A stretch of DNA of 13,008 nucleotides from Patescibacteria group bacterium AH-259-L07 (GCA_027718005.1 JALLOP010000037.1:1-13008), one strand, 5' to 3'; shown: positions 1-7,261, numbered from the stretch's first letter. Numbers and translations: made by a program. The notes: generated from the letters alone by a model not told the origin.

Positions 1-356
1 TAAAATCTTTTATTGTCTAATAAAAATTTGGCGAACTTTACCCCGCCAATAAATTGAATCAACTTCATCTTCCTATTTGGATTGTTGAGAAGGTATTCAT
101 CTCTGTTCCAATATATGGTTGATAAAACAATTAATTTTTGATATTTCTTTGCATTGCGATATTGATAATAAGTATCAGTGGACATTAAATTAAATAAATG
201 AACTAAATCGTAATTCCTTACGTTCGGGTCTAATGCTGTTGACGTATCTACGGCTATTCCTGTTTTTTTCAAATATTTCTTTGTTTTCTCTAGTTGTATC
301 ACGTCACCGCCATGAATTTTATATGCATCTTGTCTAATTTGCATTAAAATTTTCAT
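1..356 (-). CDS. Glycosyltransferase, GT4-like N-terminal part (partial at the window's left edge)
   Basis: The reading frame opens with ATG at 356 and stays open to base 1 (118 codons), so the C-terminal part and the stop lie outside the window. The visible protein begins MKILMQIRQDAYKIHGGD, then a predicted Rossmann fold with the segment YDLVHLFNL and later LIVLSTIYW. This layout (N-terminal beta strand, a GGD loop, then a D-hVHhFN strand) is typical of the acceptor domain of GT-B glycosyltransferases of family GT4. The donor-binding domain is not visible, so the sugar is unknown. No Shine-Dalgarno is seen upstream. A 12-bp inverted repeat ends 19 bases before the start. The gene follows the GT2 gene after a 188-base gap full of hairpins, so it may have its own promoter or be read through from upstream. 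Confidence 0.8.
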   Translation of the reverse strand, partial: MKILMQIRQDAYKIHGGDVIQLEKTKKYLKKTGIAVDTSTALDPNVRNYDLVHLFNLMSTDTYYQYRNAKKYQKLIVLSTIYWNRDEYLLNNPNRKMKLIQFIGGVKFAKFLLDNKRF

Positions 357-374
357 ATAATCGCGAATTTATTT

Positions 375-424
375 ATTGTATCGGAAGCTCTAAAATAAAC
401 TAAAAATATAAATTCCGATACAAT
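375..424. repeat. 12-bp inverted repeat upstream of the left-edge glycosyltransferase
   Basis: The arms ATTGTATCGGAA (375-386) and TTCCGATACAAT (413-424) are perfectly complementary around a 26-base AT-rich spacer. On the minus strand the structure lies 19 bases before the ATG at 356, and its proximal arm contains a TACAAT that could act as a -10 element. It could be an operator-like site or an mRNA leader hairpin. The ATCGGAA/TTCCGAT core recurs upstream of the cupin gene (12220-12248). There is no flanking target duplication, so an insertion origin is not supported. Confidence 0.65.
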
Positions 425-435
425 CAGAAGGGGGT

Positions 436-458
436 CGGGGGAACTGGGTGTTCCCCCG
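436..458. repeat. GC-rich hairpin 1 of the 436-546 block
   Basis: Perfect 9-bp stem, CGGGGGAAC (436-444) with GTTCCCCCG (450-458), around the loop TGGGT. It lies in the gap between the GT2 gene and the left-edge glycosyltransferase. No T run follows on either strand, so it is not a simple intrinsic terminator. It is the first of several abutting hairpins. Confidence 0.75.
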
Positions 459-468
459 TAGAGGAAGG

Positions 469-509
469 CAGCGAGCCGAGGGCGAGCGCTGGAAACCTTG
501 GGTTTCCAG
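469..509. repeat. Overlapping hairpins 2 and 3 of the 436-546 block
   Basis: CAGCG (469-473) pairs with CGCTG (487-491), closing a GCGAGC-containing interior. Overlapping it, CTGGAAACC (489-497) pairs perfectly with GGTTTCCAG (501-509) around the loop TTG, a 9-bp stem. The two hairpins share bases 489-491, so the full stems cannot both form. The region is GC-rich in an AT-rich window, which fits a dispersed repeat rather than ordinary spacer. Confidence 0.7.
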
Positions 510-510
510 A

Positions 511-546
511 GAACATAGTTCGCGAGCGGAGCGAGCGACTATGTTC
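511..546. repeat. Dispersed GC-rich hairpin element, copy 1
   Basis: GAACATAGT (511-519) pairs perfectly with ACTATGTTC (538-546). Inside this stem, CGC and GC segments continue the pairing, with a single-T bulge and a symmetric GA/AG mismatch (a potential tandem sheared G-A pair), around the loop GGA. The stop codon of the GT2 gene (TGA, 547-545) overlaps the edge of the element, so the repeat supplies the end of that gene. A near-identical copy lies at about 12964-13001 in the opposite orientation. Confidence 0.8.
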
Positions 547-1588
547 AAACCTCGTATAAATCTCTCTCTCCCGCAATTCTCATTTTTAAATGCAAGAGGG
601 TCAAGTACAACTTTCTCCCGGAAAGAGACAAAAGAAATGTTATTATATTTCTTATACCAGGGTCAACTTTTATAGACTGACTAAAACATTTTCGAGACTT
701 TATTTTGTTCCCGGCTGTCACATACTTAGTTCCTAAACGTCTGAGAAAAACTCCATAAGTTCGGCGATATTTTTCAAATAATCTTTCATGTTTTAAAACT
801 AAATACTCCAAATCTCTTATAGTGCCATCAAAACTATATATTTTACTTGCCTCATCAGCTATCGCGACCTCACTACTTTGTTTGCCAGTATTTTTTTTTG
901 TGTGTACGCGCGCCTTCTGCTGCAGGCCTGTTTTTGAATGCTCCCCTACTCGAAAATTAGATAAAACCTTTGGAAGATATAAACCCTTTCCTTGCTGTAA
1001 TATTCTAATCCATAGATCATAATCCATGGCATAATGTAAATTTTGGTCTAAAAATCCTATCTTTTGTATGATTCTTTTGGTAAAAAAAGCAGCAGGCTGA
1101 TATATAGAGTAATCTTGCGTTAACAAAGATTCAAGAGTCTCCTGCTTTGACTTCCTCAATATCTTTTTTCCGCCCCTCTGATTTATAAAATAACAATCGC
1201 CATAAACCAAATCTACATGAGGATTTTTTTTAAATTTTTCTAAGATATAAGCAAAAGCACCTGGCTCATAAAAATCATCAGAGTTAATCCAGCTCAGTAT
1301 ATCGCCCTTGGCAATCTTGAGCCCTTTGTTTATGGCATAGGTCTGCCCTTTATCTTTGTGTGACCACCACCGATATTCTACCCCCTTACATTTTATGGGA
1401 TAGCGTTTTGTCTTTAATAAGGTATCATACTTTTCTATTATTTCTACACTCTTATCAGTTGATCCGCCGTCAGCAATAATGTAATCAATAAAAAAATCCC
1501 CTTCTTGAGAAAGAACGCTCTGTATTGTTTCTTCAATAAACTGTCCCTGGTTATAAGAAGGAGTAATAATAGTTATGATATTATTCAT
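545..1588 (-). CDS. Family 2 glycosyltransferase
   Basis: About 347 residues from ATG at 1588. The frame can be extended upstream to a TTG at 1609, but the ATG lies in an ATGAATAA overlap with the stop of the preceding GT4, a normal coupling arrangement, so the ATG is preferred. The protein starts MNNIITIITPSYNQGQFIEE and has the GT-A signatures IIADGGSTDKS, a GQTYAINKGLKIAKGDI segment and the metal/nucleotide motif NSDDFYEPGA. LHYAMDYDLWIRI follows as the acceptor-side ED-like motif. The last 100 residues are basic and end in a hydrophobic stretch near LSGRKLYLTLLHL, probably a membrane-associating tail. The likely role is adding a sugar to a lipid-linked glycan on the cytoplasmic face. Donor and acceptor cannot be told. 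The stop codon lies in the hairpin repeat at 511-546. Confidence 0.92.
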   Translation of the reverse strand: MNNIITIITPSYNQGQFIEETIQSVLSQEGDFFIDYIIADGGSTDKSVEIIEKYDTLLKTKRYPIKCKGVEYRWWSHKDKGQTYAINKGLKIAKGDILSWINSDDFYEPGAFAYILEKFKKNPHVDLVYGDCYFINQRGGKKILRKSKQETLESLLTQDYSIYQPAAFFTKRIIQKIGFLDQNLHYAMDYDLWIRILQQGKGLYLPKVLSNFRVGEHSKTGLQQKARVHTKKNTGKQSSEVAIADEASKIYSFDGTIRDLEYLVLKHERLFEKYRRTYGVFLRRLGTKYVTAGNKIKSRKCFSQSIKVDPGIRNIITFLLSLSGRKLYLTLLHLKMRIAGERDLYEV

Positions 1589-2837
1589 GGCTCTTGTTAT
1601 ATTTTTCAAACGTCTGAGTAAATGCCTTTAACATTTCTTGGGTGTATCTCTCCCATGAAATATTTTTACGAACAAATTCAAAACCATTTTGACTTAATTT
1701 TTGATAAAAAAAAGGATTATCAACCAACTCTTTCACTGCCTTAGCAATAGCAAGAGGATTCTTCGGATCTACGAGCAATGCATTTAGATTATCTGTAAGC
1801 ACTTCTGACGCTCCTGTTGTCTTCGAAACAATCACTGGTAATCCTGAGGCCATCGCCTCAAAAACTACTAATCCCCATGTCTGTATATGATTGGGAAAAA
1901 TAAAAATGTCGCTTTCGTAATAATTTTTAATAAGAACTTTTTCAGGAACTTCTCCTACAAAATTTACTCTATTTTCTACTTTAACATCATGTATTAAATC
2001 CTTGAGCTTCGCTTTATAGCTCTTGTCAAAAACATCGTTCCCAATAATTGTCAAAAAAATATTGTACCCCCAATCCTTTAGTATCTGGACCGCACGTATA
2101 CCATCTTCAAATCTACGGTAAGGGAAAAGTATTCCCACCATTAAAAGCCGAATTTGGTGCTGTATTTCTCGCTGTCCTCTATGTCTTTGTTTATTGATTA
2201 TGAACCGTCTTAAATCTAGTCCGCTCCTAACTACTATTGCATCTACATTAAAATATTTTTTAATAACTGATTGATTTAACTTATCTAAAACCACTATTTT
2301 ATCTTGTGCTCTTATAAACTTCTTTTCCTGTGCATCAATTAATAAATATAACAGTCTTTTAAAGGGAGAAGTCTTTTTAGAATCCGCCTTTCGAATTCTA
2401 TCCTCCGCCCACCTTCTCGAAGGCACGTCATTTATCATTCCTACTGAAGGAGCACTTCTTTGCTTCTTAAAAAAATAGCTAACTTTATAAACATGCTGAT
2501 CATGGGGGTTTAAAATCTCTGTGTCAGCATCTATCAATTCGGCCAAATTTTTGCATATATCATTTTCTCGTTTCTTTCGAATAAAAAATCTTAGAATTCT
2601 TATATTTCTAACAATAGTGGGTTTATATAAAAATTTCTCTTCTTCAGGGGAGGCTCGGAAAAGAAATCTAACTCTTTTTCCTTCTAATAAGGCCGTATAA
2701 CACTTCTCTGGATGATAAAATGCGGTATAGAGCGTAACTTGATTACCGCTTCCTTGAAGTTTTTGAGCCAAAAAAAGAGCCTGCCTTTGAGTTCCGCCTT
2801 TTATATTAAGCGCCCAAACAATTATTGCAATCTTCAT
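1581..2837 (-). CDS. Family 4 glycosyltransferase (GT-B fold)
   Basis: 418 residues from ATG at 2837, 14 bases after the stop of the DegT-family gene and overlapping the next GT2 by 8 bases. The N-terminal domain starts MKIAIIVWALNIKGGTQRQA, with the GG loop that binds the acceptor or nucleotide. The C-terminal domain has a typical GT4 strand (LLMVGILFPYRRFEDGIRAV), then NRVNFVGEVPEK and FPNHIQTWGLVVFEAMASG, VIVSKTTGASEVL. In the usual EX7E donor motif the second Glu (FEAMA) is present but the first position is Gln (QTWGLVVFE), a variant that may belong to a subfamily. It probably transfers an activated hexose or deoxyhexose to the growing lipid-linked repeat unit. No Shine-Dalgarno is evident, which fits translational coupling. 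Confidence 0.92.
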   Translation of the reverse strand: MKIAIIVWALNIKGGTQRQALFLAQKLQGSGNQVTLYTAFYHPEKCYTALLEGKRVRFLFRASPEEEKFLYKPTIVRNIRILRFFIRKKRENDICKNLAELIDADTEILNPHDQHVYKVSYFFKKQRSAPSVGMINDVPSRRWAEDRIRKADSKKTSPFKRLLYLLIDAQEKKFIRAQDKIVVLDKLNQSVIKKYFNVDAIVVRSGLDLRRFIINKQRHRGQREIQHQIRLLMVGILFPYRRFEDGIRAVQILKDWGYNIFLTIIGNDVFDKSYKAKLKDLIHDVKVENRVNFVGEVPEKVLIKNYYESDIFIFPNHIQTWGLVVFEAMASGLPVIVSKTTGASEVLTDNLNALLVDPKNPLAIAKAVKELVDNPFFYQKLSQNGFEFVRKNISWERYTQEMLKAFTQTFEKYNKSHE

Positions 2838-2851
2838 GAGTTTTATGCATA

Positions 2852-4075
2852 TTATACAAGCTTTTGGAAAGCTTGTTCAAAGATAGCCAAAATATAATCT
2901 AAATCGTCTTTTGTAAGATTATGATGGCAGGCTATATAAAACCCTGCCTTATTTATATATCGTGCCACCGGATAGCGGGGTTCTAAATTACCAAAAATTT
3001 CTTTATAAATCGGTTGATTCAACAGGGGCATCATGTAGCGGGTTTCAATACCGTGTTTTTCAAGGTGCGTTAGTAGCTTTGATCTTTCTAATAATTTATC
3101 TTTCATCACTATAGGGAATGCTAAAAATACATGATCTCTGTCCCGGGGGATGATGGGCAATTGAATCAAATAAGAAAATTGTTTTAAGCCCTCTGCTAAG
3201 TAGGCAGCGTTCTTTTGACGCTTTCTAATATTTGTTTTTATATATTTTAATTGCTCTAAACCTAGAGCCGCCTCCATCTCTGTTAAACGACAACTATAGC
3301 CAATGTCGATAAAAGAAAATCTACGATCTACTGTCTTAAAAATCTCTTTGTCAGATTTTCTACTCAAATTATTATCGTCATCTATTGTCAAATAAATAGA
3401 ATCTCTTCCATGATTCATTAAACTTTTGACCCTAACGGCATATTCGGGGTTATTCGTCGTAACTATACCTCCAACGCCGGTGGTAATAATATGAGCCACA
3501 TACGTGGAAAAGCACCCTAAGTCACCCATTGAACCAACCATCCTACCTCGATATTTAGCGAGCATTGCTTCACATGAATCTTCAATAACCTTAAGTTTAT
3601 GCTTTTTTGCAATAGCCATTATTGGTTCCATATCAGCGGGTAAGCCATACAAGTGAACCGGGATAATTGCTCTTGTTTTTCTTGTTATTTTTTCTTCGAT
3701 CTTTTTGGGGTCGATATTATATGTATCGGGCAAAACATCTACGAAAATAGGTCGTAGATTGTTTTGTAAAACGATATTTGAAGTTGCAATAAAAGTTATT
3801 GCCGGAACCAATACCTCCTCTCCATCGCGCCACTGATATATCCTTTTTAAAGCATGTAATGACATCCGGAGTGCGGCGGTTCCGCTTACCGTAAAAATGG
3901 CGAATTTTCTATTATGCAATTTAGCAAATTTATTCTCGAACCTTGCTGAAAGTGGGCCGTGAGATAACCTATTCTCATTAAGGGTTTGTAAAATAAGTTT
4001 TTTGGCATACGGCCCTATATTCAGAGTTCCGAGAGGAATCTTCCTCGCCCTCGATTTCTTATTCTTTTCTAGCAT
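2852..4075 (-). CDS. DegT/DnrJ/EryC1/StrS-family PLP enzyme with His in place of the Schiff-base Lys (ColD-like 3-dehydratase candidate)
   Basis: 407 residues from ATG at 4075, overlapping the end of the upstream epimerase-reductase by 17 bases. The fold type I PLP features of the DegT family are in order: SGTAAL near 64-69, VPAITFIATSN near 90-100, EDSCEA near 165-170 with the Asp for the pyridine nitrogen, and GDLGCFS at 184-190. Where most members have the PLP lysine five residues after that Ser, this protein has His195 (STYVAHIITTGVGG). ColD, GDP-4-keto-6-deoxymannose 3-dehydratase, and the E1 dehydrases also carry His there, and ColD has a similar EDNCE segment. Because Gmd, which makes the ColD substrate, is two genes upstream, a 3-deoxygenation role is favoured. 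A sugar aminotransferase is unlikely without the Lys. The substrate is inferred, not shown. Confidence 0.88.
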   Translation of the reverse strand: MLEKNKKSRARKIPLGTLNIGPYAKKLILQTLNENRLSHGPLSARFENKFAKLHNRKFAIFTVSGTAALRMSLHALKRIYQWRDGEEVLVPAITFIATSNIVLQNNLRPIFVDVLPDTYNIDPKKIEEKITRKTRAIIPVHLYGLPADMEPIMAIAKKHKLKVIEDSCEAMLAKYRGRMVGSMGDLGCFSTYVAHIITTGVGGIVTTNNPEYAVRVKSLMNHGRDSIYLTIDDDNNLSRKSDKEIFKTVDRRFSFIDIGYSCRLTEMEAALGLEQLKYIKTNIRKRQKNAAYLAEGLKQFSYLIQLPIIPRDRDHVFLAFPIVMKDKLLERSKLLTHLEKHGIETRYMMPLLNQPIYKEIFGNLEPRYPVARYINKAGFYIACHHNLTKDDLDYILAIFEQAFQKLV

Positions 4076-5009
4076 ATGTTTTTAAAAACCATGTAATTGT
4101 TTCTTGTAACCCTTTTTCAAGCGGGGTCAATGACCTAAAGCCGAATTCTTTTTCTGCCCGAGAGGTATCAAGCATCCGACGAGGTTGACCATCAGGCTTT
4201 GAAGTGTCCCAGCGAATTTCCCCTTTAAAATCCATTAATTTACAAATTAGCTCGGCTAAATTTTTAATTGAGATCTCCATTCCAGAACCCAAGTTTACAG
4301 GTTCAGACGCATTGTATTTTTCAGTAGCTAATATAATTCCCTCAGCAGCATCCTCTACATAAAGGAACTCTCTGGTAGCTTTGCCAGTTCCCCAAATCTC
4401 GATAGAATCTCTCTTGCTACATTTAGCTTCATAAATTTTTCTAATTGTTGCTGGAATAACATGAGAGGTTTCTAAATTAAAATTATCTCCTGGTCCATAT
4501 AAATTTACTGGCAAAAGATAGATCGCATTAAAACCGTACTGCTGGCAATATGCCTGAGCTTGAACCAAAAGCATTTTTTTTGCTAATCCATAGGGAGCAT
4601 TGGTTTCTTCTGGATACCCCTTCCATAAATCTCCTTCTTTAAAAGGAACAGGAGTAAACTTTGGGTAGGCGCATATTGTGCCAATTGCTACAAACTTTTC
4701 AACTTTTGCTTGTCGCGCTGCCTCTATTAACTGAATGCCCATTATTAAATTATCATAAAAAAATTCACCAGGCTTTTCTTTATTTGCGCCAATCCCACCA
4801 ACCTTTGCAGCCAGATGGATAACAATATTCTGCCCCTTAACTGCCCTTTGACAATTCTCCCATTTTCTTAAGTCCATCTCCTCAATAGATGGTAAAAACA
4901 AATTTTCTTTTAGAGCCCCTCTTTTTTCTATTAAATTTCTCACCACATGCATGCCTAAAAAGCCATGAGCGCCGGTTACTAAAATCTTTTTTTTTGCTAG
5001 ATCTATCAC
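4059..5009 (-). CDS. fcl: GDP-L-fucose synthase / ColC-like epimerase-reductase
   Basis: 316 residues, the usual size for the family, from a GTG start at 5009. No in-frame ATG exists nearby, and the Rossmann motif TGAHGFLG follows at residues 12-19. Family residues are visible: the GTICAYP segment (Thr111 where Ser is usual, Cys113), the Tyr140-xxx-Lys144 pair in APYGLAKK, and His183 in the NLETSHVIPA segment, which with Cys113 would perform the epimerisation. The enzyme converts GDP-4-keto-6-deoxymannose to GDP-L-fucose by 3,5-epimerisation and NADPH reduction. ColC of the colitose pathway belongs to the same superfamily and acts after ColD. As a ColD-like gene follows directly, a ColC role is a real alternative. 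The gene starts 20 bases after gmd and overlaps the next gene by 17 bases. Confidence 0.9.
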   Translation of the reverse strand: MIDLAKKKILVTGAHGFLGMHVVRNLIEKRGALKENLFLPSIEEMDLRKWENCQRAVKGQNIVIHLAAKVGGIGANKEKPGEFFYDNLIMGIQLIEAARQAKVEKFVAIGTICAYPKFTPVPFKEGDLWKGYPEETNAPYGLAKKMLLVQAQAYCQQYGFNAIYLLPVNLYGPGDNFNLETSHVIPATIRKIYEAKCSKRDSIEIWGTGKATREFLYVEDAAEGIILATEKYNASEPVNLGSGMEISIKNLAELICKLMDFKGEIRWDTSKPDGQPRRMLDTSRAEKEFGFRSLTPLEKGLQETITWFLKTYARKE

Positions 5010-5018
5010 AATTTTTAC

Positions 5019-5024
5019 ATTATA
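5019..5024 (-). promoter_or_regulatory. Possible -10 element before the GTG start of the epimerase-reductase
   Basis: A perfect TATAAT on the minus strand lies 9 bases before the GTG at 5009, in the short gap after gmd. A start about 7 bases downstream would give an almost leaderless mRNA. No TTGACA-like -35 is found at 16-18 bases, and the region is AT-rich, so chance is a fair explanation. Confidence 0.25.
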
Positions 5025-5029
5025 TAATT

Positions 5030-7261
5030 TTAGAACTTAAAACGATTTCTAACCTTAAATCCATTACCTTTTAAATGCTTTTCTTTTTCTGCTTCCTCTA
5101 AATCTGATTGTACCATTTCTTTGACCAGTTCCTTAAAACTTGTTCTTGACTGCCAGCCAAGTTTCTCTCTAGCCTTTGTGGCGTCGCCAACAAGGGACTC
5201 AACTTCTGCAGGTCGATGATATATTGGATCAATTTCTATAATAACCTTGCCAGTTTTTCTATCTATTCCCTTTTCTTCTAATCCTTTTCCCTGCCACTCT
5301 ACATCTGTGCCGGTCTCCTTAAAAGCGAGCTCACAAAATTCTCTAACCGAATGCTGTTTTCCAGTCGCTATTACATAATCGTCCGGCTCTTTTTGCTGGA
5401 GCATTAACCACATAGCCTCAACAGAATCTCTGCTATGCCCCCAATCTCTTTTGGCATTTAAATTCCCTAAGTATAGTTTATCTTGCAGCCCCCATTTTAT
5501 CCGTGCAGCAGCTCGCGTAATTTTCCTGGTAACAAATGTCCCGCCACGACGCGGGGAATTCGCGACCACAATATTCCCAACTCCTGCCATAAACTTTCCG
5601 CTTTTTGTTTCAACATCAAAAACCCATTCTGGCTGTAATCTATGTGAAACTATTTTTTTTATTTCATCTTTGGGTTTTGAAAGATAATGAAGAGATATTT
5701 TTTCCTTATTATGCACCCTCCGAATAAAGCCGCGAGAAATTCCTGTTAGCCGGTATATTTCTCTTTGACTAATGCCTTTTTTTAATAATTCTTTAACCTT
5801 TCGCTCTTTTGATAAATTGTCCTCTGGGGCAAGAAAATTTATTGAATAATACCCGTAATATTTTTCATCTTCCTCAAAGGTTATATTAAATTCTTGTCCT
5901 GTTGTTTGTTTTATTAAGAAAATCAATCCTTGGGCCAATAAGGGAGAGTTTGTTTTAAAATTTTTAAACTGATACTTTGTTGGCGATGACTTCAGCCCAT
6001 CACATTTATTATAACCTTTTAAGAATACTAATTGAACTTCCTTGTCAGCGTTAAGAATCTTATCTGGAACTTTTTTAAAACCATCATAGCTGTATAAGTG
6101 TCCGCGTAAATATCGTAAATAATCTGCCCCTCCTCTTAGTCTTGCCCGTGTAGCAACTCCATATTCTGTTTTATAGGTTTCAGTCTTAACTGTGCCCAGC
6201 CCAACATTGTTCCAAAGAACTATAAACTCACGCATCACTTTCTTGTCATTATTAACAAAATTTGCCCTGCCGTCTTTCCCTATCCATCCATCTGCCGCCA
6301 TCATGCCCAAAAAAAGAGATTCATCCTGTGAAATTGTACATTTATTAGCATTGAGCGGAAATTTTCTATGAAGAAGCTTGCTATTAATACTTAAATCTCT
6401 TGCTTTTATTTTAGACTCTTTTTTGTCCAGCATATTATGATGATTAGTCACCTCCACAAGACCGTTGCGTGTATTTATTATTCTGCACTCAAAATCTATA
6501 TTTTTTTTGGGTCTTCTTGTTGCGGTAAGACACTTTAAAGGAACAAAATTATTCCCATCCCATATTTCTAAACCATTCATACTTATCCATTGCTGCTTAT
6601 TGACGCCCCTTCCCCTCGGTTTTCTAATATCTTTTAACCGTTTAATTGAAATAAATCCGTTTTGCCTGACGACCACAACTGTATTTTCAGATACGCATTC
6701 GTGGTTGAACAAAATTCCATTACAGGCAAAAATATTATATGCCTCTCGATACACAACCGTAATTCTATAGGCATAGAGTTTTGCGACGCCGTAGGGGGTG
6801 CGGGCATGGAATGGAGTTGTCTCGCTTTGTGGCGCCTCCTCTTCTCTGCCAAAAAATAATTCGCTTGTTGAAGCCTGATAAAATTTTGTCTTATTCTTTA
6901 GGCCAAGAATGCGAATAGCTTCTAATAACCTCAAGGTTCCCAATGCGACTACATTGGCTGTATATTCTGGCATTGCAAAAGAAACTTGAACATGGCTCTG
7001 GGCTGCTAAATTATAAATCTCGTCGGGCTGGACTTCTTTGACAAGACTGATTACATTACTTGCATCGGTCATGTCTCCATAATGAAGGAAAAATCTCCTG
7101 TTTTTCTCATGAGGATCTTGATATAAATGATCAATACGCTGGGTATTCAAAGAAGAGGACCGGCGCTTAATCCCGTGAACCTCATAGCCCTTTTTTAAAA
7201 GGAATTCAGCCAAGTAAGAGCCGTCTTGGCCCGTAATTCCTGTAATAAGTGCTTTTGTCAT
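5030..7261 (-). CDS. gmd: GDP-mannose 4,6-dehydratase precursor interrupted by an intein
   Basis: The precursor is 743 residues from ATG at 7261. The frame extends further upstream, but TKALITGITGQDGSYLAE is the conserved Gmd N-terminus. Extein residues 1-188 and 569-743 join to give a 363-residue enzyme, the usual Gmd length. Visible signatures are the NADP motif TGITGQDG, STSELFFG with Thr132 and Glu134, TPYGVAK with Tyr157 and Lys161, then HE followed by SPRRGGTFVTRK across the splice site, and YLGNLNAKRDWGH. The enzyme converts GDP-mannose to GDP-4-keto-6-deoxymannose, the precursor of GDP-fucose, GDP-colitose and GDP-perosamine. The intein sits inside the conserved HESPRRG motif, so splicing should be needed for activity. 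The start of gmd overlaps the end of the flippase frame by 56 bases. No Shine-Dalgarno is visible. Confidence 0.95.
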   Translation of the reverse strand: MTKALITGITGQDGSYLAEFLLKKGYEVHGIKRRSSSLNTQRIDHLYQDPHEKNRRFFLHYGDMTDASNVISLVKEVQPDEIYNLAAQSHVQVSFAMPEYTANVVALGTLRLLEAIRILGLKNKTKFYQASTSELFFGREEEAPQSETTPFHARTPYGVAKLYAYRITVVYREAYNIFACNGILFNHECVSENTVVVVRQNGFISIKRLKDIRKPRGRGVNKQQWISMNGLEIWDGNNFVPLKCLTATRRPKKNIDFECRIINTRNGLVEVTNHHNMLDKKESKIKARDLSINSKLLHRKFPLNANKCTISQDESLFLGMMAADGWIGKDGRANFVNNDKKVMREFIVLWNNVGLGTVKTETYKTEYGVATRARLRGGADYLRYLRGHLYSYDGFKKVPDKILNADKEVQLVFLKGYNKCDGLKSSPTKYQFKNFKTNSPLLAQGLIFLIKQTTGQEFNITFEEDEKYYGYYSINFLAPEDNLSKERKVKELLKKGISQREIYRLTGISRGFIRRVHNKEKISLHYLSKPKDEIKKIVSHRLQPEWVFDVETKSGKFMAGVGNIVVANSPRRGGTFVTRKITRAAARIKWGLQDKLYLGNLNAKRDWGHSRDSVEAMWLMLQQKEPDDYVIATGKQHSVREFCELAFKETGTDVEWQGKGLEEKGIDRKTGKVIIEIDPIYHRPAEVESLVGDATKAREKLGWQSRTSFKELVKEMVQSDLEEAEKEKHLKGNGFKVRNRFKF
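5558..6697 (-). mobile_element. Intein with LAGLIDADG homing endonuclease in Gmd
   Basis: A 380-residue in-frame insertion (precursor residues 189-568). It begins with Cys (CVSENTVVVVRQNG, block A), has a block B with Thr84 and His87 of the intein (VEVTNHHNML), and ends WVFDVET...FMAGVGNIVVAN (blocks F and G) followed by Ser of the C-extein, all as in class 1 inteins. The penultimate residue is Ala379, not the usual His. The endonuclease has two LAGLIDADG motifs, FLGMMAADG (129-137) and LKGYNKCDG (226-234), each keeping the Asp before Gly that binds the metal, so it may be active. A helix-turn-helix-like segment (KGISQREIYRLTGISRGFI, about 307-325) lies between the endonuclease and block F and probably helps DNA recognition. 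The element should excise by protein splicing and home into intein-free gmd alleles. Confidence 0.95.

Noticed and set aside
436..546. Intrinsic transcription terminator after GT2
   Set aside because: The stems are strong, but no T-rich tract follows in the direction of transcription.
448..675. Plus-strand open frame through the hairpin block
   Set aside because: It reads through repeat arms and antisense to the GT2 gene and has no recognisable protein features.
5558..6697. Two separate gmd fragments flanking an independent gene
   Set aside because: One frame runs through without a stop, and the insert has intein splice motifs at both edges, so a single precursor is the better reading.
5030..7261. 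GDP-perosamine pathway (Gmd plus a PerA aminotransferase)
   Set aside because: The only DegT-family protein here lacks the PLP lysine, which a 4-aminotransferase would need.
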